DNA of 34,573 nt from positions 1 through 34,573 of the forward strand of contig JAJXVO010000008.1 in assembly GCA_021782105.1 (NCBI GenBank). Reading direction: 5' to 3'. The notes under the pieces were generated by a model that saw only the letters and a list, made by a program, of their open reading frames with translations, searched no databases and was not told where the DNA came from. The stretch is from a bacterium (lineage in GTDB: Bacteria; Verrucomicrobiota; Verrucomicrobiia; Opitutales; Opitutaceae). Position 1 is the first letter of the stretch. Each line of letters starts with the position of its first letter. Position numbers and translations under genes: made by a program. Below are positions 8,757 to 18,258 of this stretch, one piece after another.

Positions 8757-9527
8757 ATGAGTGCCTTTCGTGTAGTGCAGTTCAACATGCAGTTCGGGCA
8801 GGTGTGGAACGACGCCGATCCGGATGGAGCGCCGATCAATCTGTTCGAAACCTGCCGGGAGATCAGACGGCACAACGCGGACATCATCCTGCTTCAGGAA
8901 GTCGAACACGTGGGGCCCGACGGTCTGCGGCCGCCGGCGCAGCCCAATTACCAAAGGCTCCAGGGAGCGCTCAAGGGGTACGACAGCGTGCTGGCCTTTC
9001 CCCGTCCCGATTCCCGCGAACTTCCCTTTGGCATCGGACTGGCGATCTTTTCGCGCACGCCCCTGCATGATTTTTTCCGCCAGGTGCTCCCGTCCCCTGT
9101 GCTGCCGTTCCTCTTCAATGGCGAGGAGCGGACACCGACCGACCGGCTGCTGATCGGCGTGGCGACGCGGATTGGCGGAAGGGAACTCCGGATTTTCACG
9201 ACGCACCTGCTCGCCTACTTCATGCTCAACAGTTCGAGCGAACTGCACCCGGAGCAGCGACGGCTTGTCGTGGATACCCTGGGTCGGGTCGAGGGGCCGG
9301 CGCTTATCGGGGGAGATTTTAACGTCAGCAGGCATGAATCCCTGGTGGCCCAGATGGGCGTCGCAGGCTTCTCACCGGTCCAGACGGCGCTTCCGACCTG
9401 GCGCAGGCGGCCATTTGTGCTCGACCACATCTTTCACAATGCGGGGCTGCGGTGCGTATCGCACGCGCTGCACGAAACCGACGCCTCCGATCACCGGGTG
9501 CTCGTTGCCGACCTGGAATTCGTCTGA
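8757..9527 (+). CDS. Endonuclease/exonuclease/phosphatase-family protein
   Basis: RVVQFNMQFG, IILLQEVE, GGDFNVSRHES and DASDHRVLVADLEF are the family motifs. Confidence 0.85.
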   Translation: MSAFRVVQFNMQFGQVWNDADPDGAPINLFETCREIRRHNADIILLQEVEHVGPDGLRPPAQPNYQRLQGALKGYDSVLAFPRPDSRELPFGIGLAIFSRTPLHDFFRQVLPSPVLPFLFNGEERTPTDRLLIGVATRIGGRELRIFTTHLLAYFMLNSSSELHPEQRRLVVDTLGRVEGPALIGGDFNVSRHESLVAQMGVAGFSPVQTALPTWRRRPFVLDHIFHNAGLRCVSHALHETDASDHRVLVADLEFV

Positions 9528-9589
9528 GCGCGGCGCGGGTATCCGGCAGCCGGTATTCGGATTTCCATGATGCGGTCGCGGGACCGGGA

Positions 9590-10516
9590 TCACTTCACCG
9601 CGACTTCGACGATGAAATTTTGCGACTGGCCGGGCTGGACCCAGTGCAGGCCCATTTGGTGTTCCGGGGCGTTTGCCGGCCCCATCCATGGCTCCACGCA
9701 GAAATAGGGCACCTTGTCGTCGGGCGTCCAGGTCACGACGGTTGTGTCCGGGGGAGGCACCTTGGCGTTGCCGATGCGGACGTGGACGTCGCCGGGCCTC
9801 CCCTTCTCGCCGAAGACGACCGAGTTGGTTTTCAGGCCGGTATGAAACACGTTGACGAGGTCGGGATTATTGAGGGGCTCGTCGAGCCTGAGGGCGGGAC
9901 CGGGAAGGAGTCCGCCGGTTTTTTCCATGTCCTGCACGAAGGTCTTGGTGGAGGGGATGCGGATGATGTAATCGGCGCGGGTTGCGCCCTCGCTCCAAGG
10001 GCAGATGAAGTAGAAATGGTGACCCGCGCACCAGGGGATGGGTTGGGTGCCGAGGTTGCGCAGCGTGTATTCGCAGGCCAGGCCGAAGGACTCGAAGCGG
10101 TAGGCAACCTCGAACTCGTAGTCGAAGGGGTAGCACGCCCTGGCCTCCTCGCCGGGCACCATGACCGCTGCGAAACCGCGCGCGTCGAGGCGGGTGACGG
10201 CAAATTCACTCTGGCGTGCGAGCCCGTGGGCGGGCATGGCGCGCCTTTCGCCGTCGGGGCTGCGCCAGTGGTGCACGAGGCCCCGGTCGAAGGTGCGTGC
10301 GCAAAACGGAAACAGGATTGGGTTGCCGCCTCGGACCTTGGCAAACTCGTCGATCGACTTGATCTCCGGCCAGTAGATGACGTCGCGGACAGAGCCGTCG
10401 CCGAGGAGGATGTTCCAGTTCATCAGTCGGGCCCCCCTTTCGGGCAGCGCGAGGAACGTCGACGGGCCGCATTGCCATTTGACGAGAGATTGTCCGAGGT
10501 ACGGAACCTTTTCCAT
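9590..10516 (-). CDS. Aldose 1-epimerase-like protein
   Basis: LPERGARLMNWNI, RGGNPILFPFCAR, MPAHGLARQSEF, AGHHFYF. Start at ATG 10516 is preceded by GGAG; the track's upstream extension is not protein-like. Confidence 0.82.
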   Translation of the reverse strand: MEKVPYLGQSLVKWQCGPSTFLALPERGARLMNWNILLGDGSVRDVIYWPEIKSIDEFAKVRGGNPILFPFCARTFDRGLVHHWRSPDGERRAMPAHGLARQSEFAVTRLDARGFAAVMVPGEEARACYPFDYEFEVAYRFESFGLACEYTLRNLGTQPIPWCAGHHFYFICPWSEGATRADYIIRIPSTKTFVQDMEKTGGLLPGPALRLDEPLNNPDLVNVFHTGLKTNSVVFGEKGRPGDVHVRIGNAKVPPPDTTVVTWTPDDKVPYFCVEPWMGPANAPEHQMGLHWVQPGQSQNFIVEVAVK

Positions 10517-10639
10517 GTGCTCCAAAAAACGCCGTGGCGGTGCGTGTGCAAGCCCGCCGTTCACAAGAGGGCACCGGCGCACAGCGCGGAGCGGACATTT
10601 AACGCGATCGTTTCCCGGGGGGCACCGGGAGGCATCCGT

Positions 10640-10669
10640 TCGTGGAATTTTCGCCCTGGGATTCCACGA
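10640..10669. promoter_or_regulatory. Perfect 9-bp inverted repeat TCGTGGAAT-N12-ATTCCACGA upstream of the nfeD operon
   Basis: Exact arms; ends 33 bp before the proposed nfeD ATG at 10703. Confidence 0.5.
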
Positions 10670-10702
10670 GGACCACGCTTGCAGGTCTGGTTGGGGGGCG
10701 CC

Positions 10703-12178
10703 ATGGTCAATCTTCTGATGCCCAGCCCTCTTCGCCACGTCATTGCATTCAGCCTCGTTTTACTGGGTTTTTTGCCGCTGCGTGCCCTGGTGCTGGCAAA
10801 TCCGGCCCCGGCTGCAGCGCCCGCCGCGACCCCTGGGATGGCACCGGGCAAAAAGGTCTCCGTCGTGGTGATTCCTGTGCACGGGGAAATTGCAGCCCCA
10901 GTGTTCTTTATCATCCGACGCGGCCTCAAGGAAGCGATTGAGGACAAAGCGGACGTGGTAGTGCTCGATGTCAGAACCAAGGGAGGGGCGCTTGCGACGA
11001 CCTTCGACATCATGGACGCCCTGGGCAAGTTTCACGGAGAGACGATTGCCTTCGTGGATTCCGAAGCGATGTCGGCCGGAGCGTTCATATCGGCGACGAC
11101 GAAGGAAATTTGGATGACTCCTGAGGGCATCATTGGCGCCGCGGCACCGGTCAGCTCGACGGGACAGGACATCGAGGCGACAATGAAGGAGAAGCTGGTC
11201 AGCTATCTCACGGCGCGCATGCGGGTGGTATCGGAGGGCAAGGGGTACCGGGGGCAGGTGGTGACCGCGATGATCGATTCCGACTACGAGCTTAAGATTG
11301 GCGACAAGGTGCTCAAACCCAAGGGCAAGCTCCTGTCGTTGACGGCGTTGGAGGCGGCCGCGACCTACGGAAATCCGCCTGAACGGCTATTGTCGGCGGG
11401 CACGGCGAAGAACATCAACGACCTGCTGGTTCAGAAATACGGCGCGGGTAATTTTGTGGTGAGGGAGTTGAAGGCGACGTGGTCGGAGCGGCTGGCGGTC
11501 ATTCTGAATTCAATGTCTCCGGTGCTGATGGGGCTCGGGCTTCTGTCGCTGTTCATTGAATTCAAGACGCCGGGATTCGGTTTTTTCGGGATTGCTGGCA
11601 TCGTCCTTCTGGCAGGGGTGTTTTTCGGAAGTTACGTCGCGGGCCTGTCGGGCCATGAACCGATCCTGTTTTTCGTGGCGGGAGTCCTCCTCGTGCTACT
11701 TGAGGTCCTCTTTTATCCGGGCATTGCGGTGATGGCGTTTTCGGGAATTCTCCTGATGTTCGGATCGCTTTTATGGGCGATGGCCGACATCTGGCCGCGG
11801 CAGCCGATCCAGTGGACTGGAGACGTGTTCGTGGGGCCGCTGATGAACCTCGGGTTGGGCATCGGTCTCGCGGTGGTGCTTGCCGTGCTCCTGGCGCGGT
11901 ATTTGCCGAAAGGCTGGCTTTGGGATCGCATGGTCCTTGAGACCACGGTGTCGTCGTCGGCGCAGACCGGAGGCATGGCCCCTTCCTCGGGCGCGGGCTT
12001 GGACGCGCTGGTGGGGCGGACGGGAGTCGCGGCGACGGCGCTGCATCCGGGCGGGCAGGTCGAGATCGGTGGCAGGCGGTACGAGGCCCGCGTCGAGGTG
12101 GGCACGGTCGATTCGGGTTCGGCTGTGGTCGTGCGGGGGCGCACGGATTTTTCACTGATCGTCGAAAAGGTTTCCTGA
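10703..12178 (+). CDS. NfeD-family membrane-bound ClpP-class serine protease (long form)
   Basis: Signal/TM N-terminus; VDSEAMSAGAFISATTKEIWMTPEGIIGAAAP with the nucleophile serine region; multiple TM segments; C-terminal OB-like LVGRTGVAATALHPGGQVEIGGRRYEARVE. Confidence 0.87.
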   Translation: MVNLLMPSPLRHVIAFSLVLLGFLPLRALVLANPAPAAAPAATPGMAPGKKVSVVVIPVHGEIAAPVFFIIRRGLKEAIEDKADVVVLDVRTKGGALATTFDIMDALGKFHGETIAFVDSEAMSAGAFISATTKEIWMTPEGIIGAAAPVSSTGQDIEATMKEKLVSYLTARMRVVSEGKGYRGQVVTAMIDSDYELKIGDKVLKPKGKLLSLTALEAAATYGNPPERLLSAGTAKNINDLLVQKYGAGNFVVRELKATWSERLAVILNSMSPVLMGLGLLSLFIEFKTPGFGFFGIAGIVLLAGVFFGSYVAGLSGHEPILFFVAGVLLVLLEVLFYPGIAVMAFSGILLMFGSLLWAMADIWPRQPIQWTGDVFVGPLMNLGLGIGLAVVLAVLLARYLPKGWLWDRMVLETTVSSSAQTGGMAPSSGAGLDALVGRTGVAATALHPGGQVEIGGRRYEARVEVGTVDSGSAVVVRGRTDFSLIVEKVS

Positions 12179-12182
12179 CTTC

Positions 12183-12656
12183 ATGATCCTCATCCTTTTT
12201 CTATTTATCGCAGGGATCGTACTGCTCGTGCTCGAGGCGTTGCTGCCCGGGGCTGTGCTGGGCGTGATCGGCGGCATTGCAATGTTTTCCGGGTGTGCGA
12301 TCGCCTTTTCGCGGTTTGGCCTTGGGGGCGGACTTCTGGCCACGCTCCTCGCCCTGGCAATTCTCGGCTTGGCCCTTTTTCTTGAGTTTTATCTCATTCC
12401 CCGGACAAGACTCGGCCGTCAGCTCTTCGTGCACTCCTCGAACACGTCCACCAGTCAGGCTCCGATCGGCACCGAGGAAATCATCGGTCGCGAGGCCGAG
12501 GCCGTGACCACGCTTGCCCCGAGCGGCTATGTGCTGGTCGGTGGAAAGCGTTTTGAAGCATTCTGTGCCTCGGGCCACGCGGCCAAGGGCTCGCGTCTGG
12601 TCGTCTCGGGTCGCGATAATTTCCGCCTAATCGTCAACAAACCCTCCTCATCATGA
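12183..12656 (+). CDS. Short NfeD-like membrane protein (TM segments and C-terminal OB-like domain)
   Basis: Hydrophobic N-half; [51 protein letters not shown]. Confidence 0.8.
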   Translation: MILILFLFIAGIVLLVLEALLPGAVLGVIGGIAMFSGCAIAFSRFGLGGGLLATLLALAILGLALFLEFYLIPRTRLGRQLFVHSSNTSTSQAPIGTEEIIGREAEAVTTLAPSGYVLVGGKRFEAFCASGHAAKGSRLVVSGRDNFRLIVNKPSSS

Positions 12657-13654
12657 ATGGTTATCTCATCCTAGCGATTGTACTCGCGATTCCGATACTC
12701 TTCGTCGTCTTCGTGGCGATCTCGTTCTTCAGCATGTGGCTGAAGGCCTGGCTCAACGGGGCTCCCGTGGGAATGATCAGCCTCCTTGGAATGCGTCTGG
12801 GCGGCGTGCCCTACGGGCTCGTGGTCGAGGCCCGCATCACGGCCGTGAAGGCCGGCATCCCGCTCAACACCGACAAAATCGCCGCGCACTTCCTGGCGGG
12901 CGGCAACGTCGTGCCGACGGTGCAGGCGATCATCGCCGCGCAGAAGGCGGGCATCCAGCTCGACTGGGATCGTGCCTGCGCGATCGATCTCGCGACCAAG
13001 GGCTCGGACAAGAGCGTCGTCGAGGCCGTTCGCACGAGCGTGGACCCGAAGGTCATCGACTGTCCGAATCCCGCGTCGGGACGTCTCACGATCGACGGCG
13101 TGGCCAAGGACGGCATCCAGGTGAAGGTGAAGGCGCGGGTGACCGTGCGTACCAACCTCGACCGTTTTGTCGGCGGCGCGAAAGAAGAGACCATCATCGC
13201 CCGCGTGGGCGAGGGCATCGTGACGACCATCGGCTCCTCCGATTCCTACAAGCACGTGCTCGAGAGTCCTGACAACATTTCGAAGACGGTGCTGGCACGC
13301 GGTCTCGATGTGGGCTCGGCCTTCGAGATCCTGTCGATCGACATCGCGGACGTGGATGTCGGCGAAAACGTCGGCGCGAAACTTCAGGAAGCACAGGCCA
13401 TGGCGAACAAGAACATGGCCCAGGCGCAGGCGGAAATCCGTCGCGCCATGGCGGTGGCGCTCGAGCAGGAAATGAAGGCCAAGGTGCAGGAGATGCAGGC
13501 CAAGGTCGTCGAATCCCAGGCCGAAGTGCCGCGGGCGATGGCGGAGGCGTTCCGCAACGGCCGACTGGGTGTGATGGATTATTACAAGCTCGAGAACATC
13601 CAGTCCGACACGTCGATGCGGACGAGCATCGCCCATCCGGACGTGAAGAAGTGA
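12653..13654 (+). CDS. floA: Flotillin-like protein FloA (SPFH-type, UPF0365-like)
   Basis: N-terminal [99 protein letters not shown] overlaps the upstream stop (ATGA). Confidence 0.92.
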   Translation: MNGYLILAIVLAIPILFVVFVAISFFSMWLKAWLNGAPVGMISLLGMRLGGVPYGLVVEARITAVKAGIPLNTDKIAAHFLAGGNVVPTVQAIIAAQKAGIQLDWDRACAIDLATKGSDKSVVEAVRTSVDPKVIDCPNPASGRLTIDGVAKDGIQVKVKARVTVRTNLDRFVGGAKEETIIARVGEGIVTTIGSSDSYKHVLESPDNISKTVLARGLDVGSAFEILSIDIADVDVGENVGAKLQEAQAMANKNMAQAQAEIRRAMAVALEQEMKAKVQEMQAKVVESQAEVPRAMAEAFRNGRLGVMDYYKLENIQSDTSMRTSIAHPDVKK

Positions 13655-13658
13655 CGCC

Positions 13659-14333
13659 ATGGAATGGCTACTCGAACATCCCCAGGTTTTCGTCATCATC
13701 GCCGGCGTGCTGGCCTACATGGTGAGGCGCCGCCGGCCGACGGCTGACGACGAGAAGCCGGGGCAGGCGGCTTCGCAGCAGCCTGCTCGGGGGGCCTTTG
13801 AGCGTGCGAACAGGTCAAGCCAGGAAGATGAGCGCGCGCGGCAAATCCGAGAGGAGATGATTCGCCGCCGCGAACAGCGTACTGGTGTCCCTGTTCCCAG
13901 ACAGGCGACCGTGGTGCCCCGTCCCACTCCGATGGCTCCGCTTGCCCCGCCGCCGCCGCCGATGGTGATGCCCTCAAGACCGATCGAGGCTCCCTCGCCG
14001 GTGTTTCGCGATCCGATGGCGGAAATGATGAAGGAGATCGCGCGACGGTTTCAGCAGGAGGAATCGCCTGAACCGGCCCGTGCGCAGGTGCAGGCGGATG
14101 CCGATGTCCAGGAGAAGCTGAGCCTGCTACAGGCACGGATCACCGTTCTTGAACGCGAGAAGGCGGCTGCCGAGGAACGGGCGAAAGTCTATGGCACTGG
14201 AACAGCCAATCCGGTGGTGTCCCCCGGCGAACTGACGGCCGGTGCAATCATCGATGACCTTGTCAGCAATGTGAGTCTGCGCAGGGCGATCATTCTCAAC
14301 GAAGTCCTGGGCCGGCCGGTCGCGCTGCGTTGA
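13659..14333 (+). CDS. Hypothetical membrane-anchored protein with proline-rich linker and coiled-coil
   Basis: MEWLLEHPQVFVIIAGVLAYMVRRRRP anchor; APPPPPMVMPSRP; LSLLQARITVLEREKAAAEERAKV. Starts 4 bp after floA. Confidence 0.7.
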   Translation: MEWLLEHPQVFVIIAGVLAYMVRRRRPTADDEKPGQAASQQPARGAFERANRSSQEDERARQIREEMIRRREQRTGVPVPRQATVVPRPTPMAPLAPPPPPMVMPSRPIEAPSPVFRDPMAEMMKEIARRFQQEESPEPARAQVQADADVQEKLSLLQARITVLEREKAAAEERAKVYGTGTANPVVSPGELTAGAIIDDLVSNVSLRRAIILNEVLGRPVALR

Positions 14334-14351
14334 AGCCTGCAAGGATTTTTG

Positions 14352-14386
14352 CCGCAGGGCGGGTCTGAAATGATCCGACCTTGCGG
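14352..14386 (+). other. Long RNA hairpin candidate CCGCAGGGCGGGUC-UGAAAU-GAUCCGACCUUGCGG
   Basis: 14 pairs including G-U wobbles with one bulged A; lies in a non-coding gap between convergent genes. Confidence 0.5.
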
Positions 14387-14389
14387 CTC

Positions 14390-14413
14390 CAAGGAGTGAA
14401 AATTCGCTCCTTG
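14390..14413. other. Second adjacent hairpin CAAGGAGTGAA-AA-TTCGCTCCTTG
   Basis: Near-perfect inverted repeat with one G-U position; 3 nt after the first hairpin. Confidence 0.5.
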
Positions 14414-14559
14414 CTTCCTGCAGTTCCCTGGAGGCTGCGTTTACCAGGCCAAAAACGCGAAGTCTGGGAATACCGGAGTTCGAGGATTTGACCGTGGAGC
14501 ACGTGCCGCCGGGCACGCAGGCAGTGATTTGACGAGCGCGGCGGAAGTTGGAGACGCGA

Positions 14560-15408
14560 TCAGGGAATCTCGACGCGATCGTAGCCCTTGTAACCCTGGG
14601 CTCCGATCGACCAACGCTTGCCGTTGTCGATTTGAAAATCGAGATTCTGCAGAGCGGAGGCGGTCAGATACAGGGGACCGTTCTTGGGAAGCGTGCGTGA
14701 TTCACCGCGCATGAGCGTGCCTTGGAAGATCTGCTCGCCCTGATCGTCGTTGGGACTGCGCTTGAGCGAGACCTTGATGCGGACCGTATCCAGGGCAAAG
14801 AGTGTGATGGTGTGCTGGGATTGTGTGGCGGCGACCGTCGCGGCGGGCTTGGAGGTGGCCTTGTCCGAGTGGGAGGCGACAGAACGTATGCCCCAGATGA
14901 CGCCGCTGACGATCAGCAGGCCCACGACAATGGCTCCGGCCTTCCAGATCAGACGCTGATCGATAAAGGGCCCTTCAGGAAGGCTGGTGCCAATACGGGC
15001 AAACTTGCGTATGGTGCTGCCGATTTTCTGGGTAGGCTCGGCGGTGGGCGGGGCTTCGACAGGCTGGGCCTGCGATGCTTCCTTGGCCTTGGCGGCGTTG
15101 GACGAAGCAATCGAAAGATCCATGCGGCCATAGACCTCGCGATTTACCTGACGGGGTTTGGAGCCCTCGCCAACGTGGCTGGTCAACGCATTGAAATCTG
15201 CGACGATTCGTTCGGCGGGAAGTTTTAGAAAGTGGGAGTAAGTGCGGAGGAAGCCGCGCACGTAGATATCGGACAACCCGATGTCGAACTGACTGTTCTC
15301 GAATTTCTGCAGGTAATCGCCGCGGATCTTCGTGGCATCCGCGGCTTCGCGGATGGTAATGCCCTTGCGCTTACGCGCCTCTTCAAGGCGTTCGCCGATG
15401 GTCTGCAT
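14560..15408 (-). CDS. RodZ-like protein: N-terminal HTH, TM segment, C-terminal DUF4115-like domain
   Basis: MQTIGERLEEARKRKGITIREAADATKIRGDYLQKFE; GFLRTYSHFLKL; AGAIVVGLLIVSGVIWGI; ITLFALDTVRIKVSLKR...GESRTLPKNGPLYLTAS. Confidence 0.85.
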   Translation of the reverse strand: MQTIGERLEEARKRKGITIREAADATKIRGDYLQKFENSQFDIGLSDIYVRGFLRTYSHFLKLPAERIVADFNALTSHVGEGSKPRQVNREVYGRMDLSIASSNAAKAKEASQAQPVEAPPTAEPTQKIGSTIRKFARIGTSLPEGPFIDQRLIWKAGAIVVGLLIVSGVIWGIRSVASHSDKATSKPAATVAATQSQHTITLFALDTVRIKVSLKRSPNDDQGEQIFQGTLMRGESRTLPKNGPLYLTASALQNLDFQIDNGKRWSIGAQGYKGYDRVEIP

Positions 15409-15514
15409 GGGGGTCAGTTAGGGGAATTTGTGGGGGAAGGAAAAGAGAGAAAGCGCTGGTGTTCGACGCGGTCTGGCGGGAGCGAGCTTCCGGGGAACGA
15501 TAGATAACGAAGGG

Positions 15515-18151
15515 TCACAGGCTGTCGAGATCGACGAGAATCTCCCGTGGACTGGAGCCGTTTTCCGGGCCGACGATCCCGCGTTCCTCCATGATTTCCA
15601 TGATGCGTGCGGCTCGATTGTAGCCGATGCGGAGGCGTCGCTGGAGCATGGAGGTCGATGCACGCTTGGAGGATTTGAGCACGTCGATGGCCTGCTGATA
15701 CAACTCCTCGTCGTCCCCGAGTTCCCCGTCGTCGTCGCCGCCCTCATCGTCGTCCTCTCGTGCGGCGCGGTCGATATGGGCCTGCACGTCCATGGCATAG
15801 GTGGGGGGGCCGTTGCGTTTGAGGAAATCGACGACGGTGGAGATTTCCTCGTCGCCTACAAAAGCGCCTTGGGCGCGCACGAGGCGGGAGGTTCCCGGAG
15901 GGGTGAAGAGCATGTCGCCGCGACCGATGAGCGTATCGGCGCCCTTGGTGTCGATGATGGTGCGGGAATCGACTTGAGAGGCGACCTGAAAGGCAATGCG
16001 TGAGGGTAGGTTGGCCTTGATCACGCCGGTGATCACGTTCACGGAGGGGCGCTGGGTGGCGATGATGAGGTGGATGCCTGCGGCGCGTGCGAGCTGAGCC
16101 AGGCGTGCGATCGAGGTCTCGATCTCCGCGGGGGCGACCATCATCAGGTCGGCGAGCTCGTCGATGATCGCAACGATATAGGGCAGACGGTCGGGGATTT
16201 CGATTTCGTCGAGAGGGTCGACTCCTGCAAGCGTGGCCTGGGTCTCGGGCGGAGGCGGTGGTTCGTCGACCTTGGGGCCGCGTTTTCGGTTATTGAAGCC
16301 GATGATGTTGCGAACGTTGCTCTTGGCGAAAATCTGGTAGCGTTTCTCCATCTCCTTGAGCAGCCATTTCAGCGCGGCCGGCACCTTCTTGGGTTCGGTG
16401 ACGACCGGGATCAGCATGTGGGGGAGTGCGTTGAATATCTTCAGCTCGACGACCTTGGGGTCGACCATGAGCAGACGCAGATCCTTGGGGCTTTTCGAAT
16501 AGAGGATGGATGCGACGATTGCATTGATGCAGACCGACTTGCCAGAGCCGGTGGCGCCGGCAATGAGCAGATGGGGCATCTTGGTCAGGTCAGAAATGAG
16601 GGGCTTGCCGGAGACGTCCTTACCCAGGGCGATGGGAATCTCCGCTTTGGCGCCGACCCAGTCTTCGCTTTCGAAAATCTCGCGCAGTCCGACGGGAATG
16701 GGGTGTTGGTTGGGAACTTCGACGCCGACGGCGGCCTTGCCGGGAATGGGGGCGAGGATGCGGACCGACTGGGCGCGCATACCCAGGGCGATGTTCTTGT
16801 CGAGTCCCGAGATTTTCTCGACGCGAACGCCGGGGGCGGGTGCGACCTCGTAGCGGGTGATTACGGGACCGACATGGATCTCGCCGAGGGTGACGTCCAC
16901 GCCGAATTCGCTGAGGATTCGGAGGAGGTTCTCGGCGTTGCGGCGATGCTCCTCGAAGGAGTTTTCGGCGGACGGTTTAGCCGGCTCTTTCAGCAGGTTG
17001 AGCGGGGGGAATTCGTAGTCGGAATCCGAACGGTGCTGCGGGGCCAGACCTCGGGCTTTTTTGAGTTCCTCGGGGGTAACGATATTGAGTTCGAGCTTCC
17101 CTCCGGCGTTGACGGCGAGCTCCTTGGTATCGACGGGACACGCCTCGGGCTTTTGTCGCGACTTGGGTGCGGGCTCGTTGGACCCGGGTTTAAGGGCTTC
17201 CTTGACCGAAGCGGCGACCGCCACGGCCTGCTCTTGAGGGGTGTTGATTTTTCCAGCGTTGCGGGGTGGAATTTTACCGGCCAGGGGATCGTCCTGCGTT
17301 TTTGGAAGGCTAAGCTTGGAGGAGGAGGGGCCAACCCCGGCCAGCGGTGAGGTTGCGGCGGGGACGGATTCTTTGGAGGCCGCGGCGGCTGGCGCGGCAG
17401 TGGAGGGTGCTTCGGCGAGCTTGGCGGCGCGCGCGGCGGCGCGATCGCGGATTTCCTGCTCACGGCGGAGCCGGCGTTCTTCGGCGCGCATGGCCTTGAG
17501 TTCCGCCCGGCGGGCCTTCCACTCGCGGAAGGCGATGGCGAGTTTGTCGAGTTCGCTTCCGATGTCCTTGATGAAGATGAATAGGATGCCGATCACGTAG
17601 ACGATCACGAGAATCGAACCCGCGCCGAAGACACCGAACACGCTTCGCAAGATGTCTCGATAGAGCAGGCTTCCGAGCACGCCTCCAGGGCCCTGGGGAA
17701 ACCACTGTTTGTTCATCAGGAACCAGTCCTGCATGGCCCAAAGCCCCGCGCACGATAACACCGAGACGACGGTCATCACGATGCGCGTGCCCGCCAGCCG
17801 TCGCGAGGCACGCAGAGAAAGGTAGGAAAGCCAGAACAGGTAAATGGGTATCAGCCAGGCGCCTCCACCAAAAATCGAGTAGGACCAATACGTGGAGTAC
17901 ACGCCGAACGGACCGACGAGGTTTTCCTTTACCACCTGGATCGACTTGATCGCGACCTGCCCGTTTTCAACGACGCTGGCGGCGCCGGTATTGTTGCCCG
18001 CGTATTGGGAGGGCTCGTAGTCGAAGAAGGCGACGGTGAGGAAAACCGCGAGGACGAAACAGGCAATCGCAGTGCCCCAGCGCTTCTGTGGGCGGGGCGC
18101 CTTGAAGGAAGGGCCGTCTTGGTTTGGGTTTGAACTCTGCGATTTTGGCAT
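15515..18151 (-). CDS. ftsK: DNA translocase FtsK/SpoIIIE
   Basis: N-terminal TM segments, Pro/Ala-rich linker, MPHLLIAGATGSGKSVCIN Walker A, YIVAIIDELADLMM, C-terminal gamma winged helix STSMLQRRLRIGYNRAARIMEIMEERGIVGP. Confidence 0.96.
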   Translation of the reverse strand: MPKSQSSNPNQDGPSFKAPRPQKRWGTAIACFVLAVFLTVAFFDYEPSQYAGNNTGAASVVENGQVAIKSIQVVKENLVGPFGVYSTYWSYSIFGGGAWLIPIYLFWLSYLSLRASRRLAGTRIVMTVVSVLSCAGLWAMQDWFLMNKQWFPQGPGGVLGSLLYRDILRSVFGVFGAGSILVIVYVIGILFIFIKDIGSELDKLAIAFREWKARRAELKAMRAEERRLRREQEIRDRAAARAAKLAEAPSTAAPAAAASKESVPAATSPLAGVGPSSSKLSLPKTQDDPLAGKIPPRNAGKINTPQEQAVAVAASVKEALKPGSNEPAPKSRQKPEACPVDTKELAVNAGGKLELNIVTPEELKKARGLAPQHRSDSDYEFPPLNLLKEPAKPSAENSFEEHRRNAENLLRILSEFGVDVTLGEIHVGPVITRYEVAPAPGVRVEKISGLDKNIALGMRAQSVRILAPIPGKAAVGVEVPNQHPIPVGLREIFESEDWVGAKAEIPIALGKDVSGKPLISDLTKMPHLLIAGATGSGKSVCINAIVASILYSKSPKDLRLLMVDPKVVELKIFNALPHMLIPVVTEPKKVPAALKWLLKEMEKRYQIFAKSNVRNIIGFNNRKRGPKVDEPPPPPETQATLAGVDPLDEIEIPDRLPYIVAIIDELADLMMVAPAEIETSIARLAQLARAAGIHLIIATQRPSVNVITGVIKANLPSRIAFQVASQVDSRTIIDTKGADTLIGRGDMLFTPPGTSRLVRAQGAFVGDEEISTVVDFLKRNGPPTYAMDVQAHIDRAAREDDDEGGDDDGELGDDEELYQQAIDVLKSSKRASTSMLQRRLRIGYNRAARIMEIMEERGIVGPENGSSPREILVDLDSL

Positions 18152-18258
18152 TTGGGTGGTTTACCGTCCGGATCCGTCGCGGATTCACATGCTACCGCTT
18201 AGGGCGGTCAAATGTAAACCCAACCCGTCCCTTTTCATCCTAACCTCATGTTCGCGCT

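Noticed and set aside
8572-8760. 62-aa ORF whose stop overlaps the EEP ATG (ATGA)
   Set aside because: The overlap hints at coupling, but the Arg/Ser-rich translation overlaps the thyX-like 3' end and has no motif; probably chance.
9452-10702. N-terminal 417 codons of the 908-aa plus-strand ORF ahead of NfeD
   Set aside because: Antisense to the aldose-epimerase-like gene; low-complexity Gly/Val/Arg-rich translation without domain character. Treated as a GC-driven open frame fused by chance to nfeD.
12671-13699. 342-aa minus-strand ORF
   Set aside because: Antisense to floA; His/Arg/Asp-rich shadow translation.
16070-17350. 426-aa plus-strand ORF
   Set aside because: Entirely antisense to ftsK; composition typical of a shadow frame in high-GC DNA.
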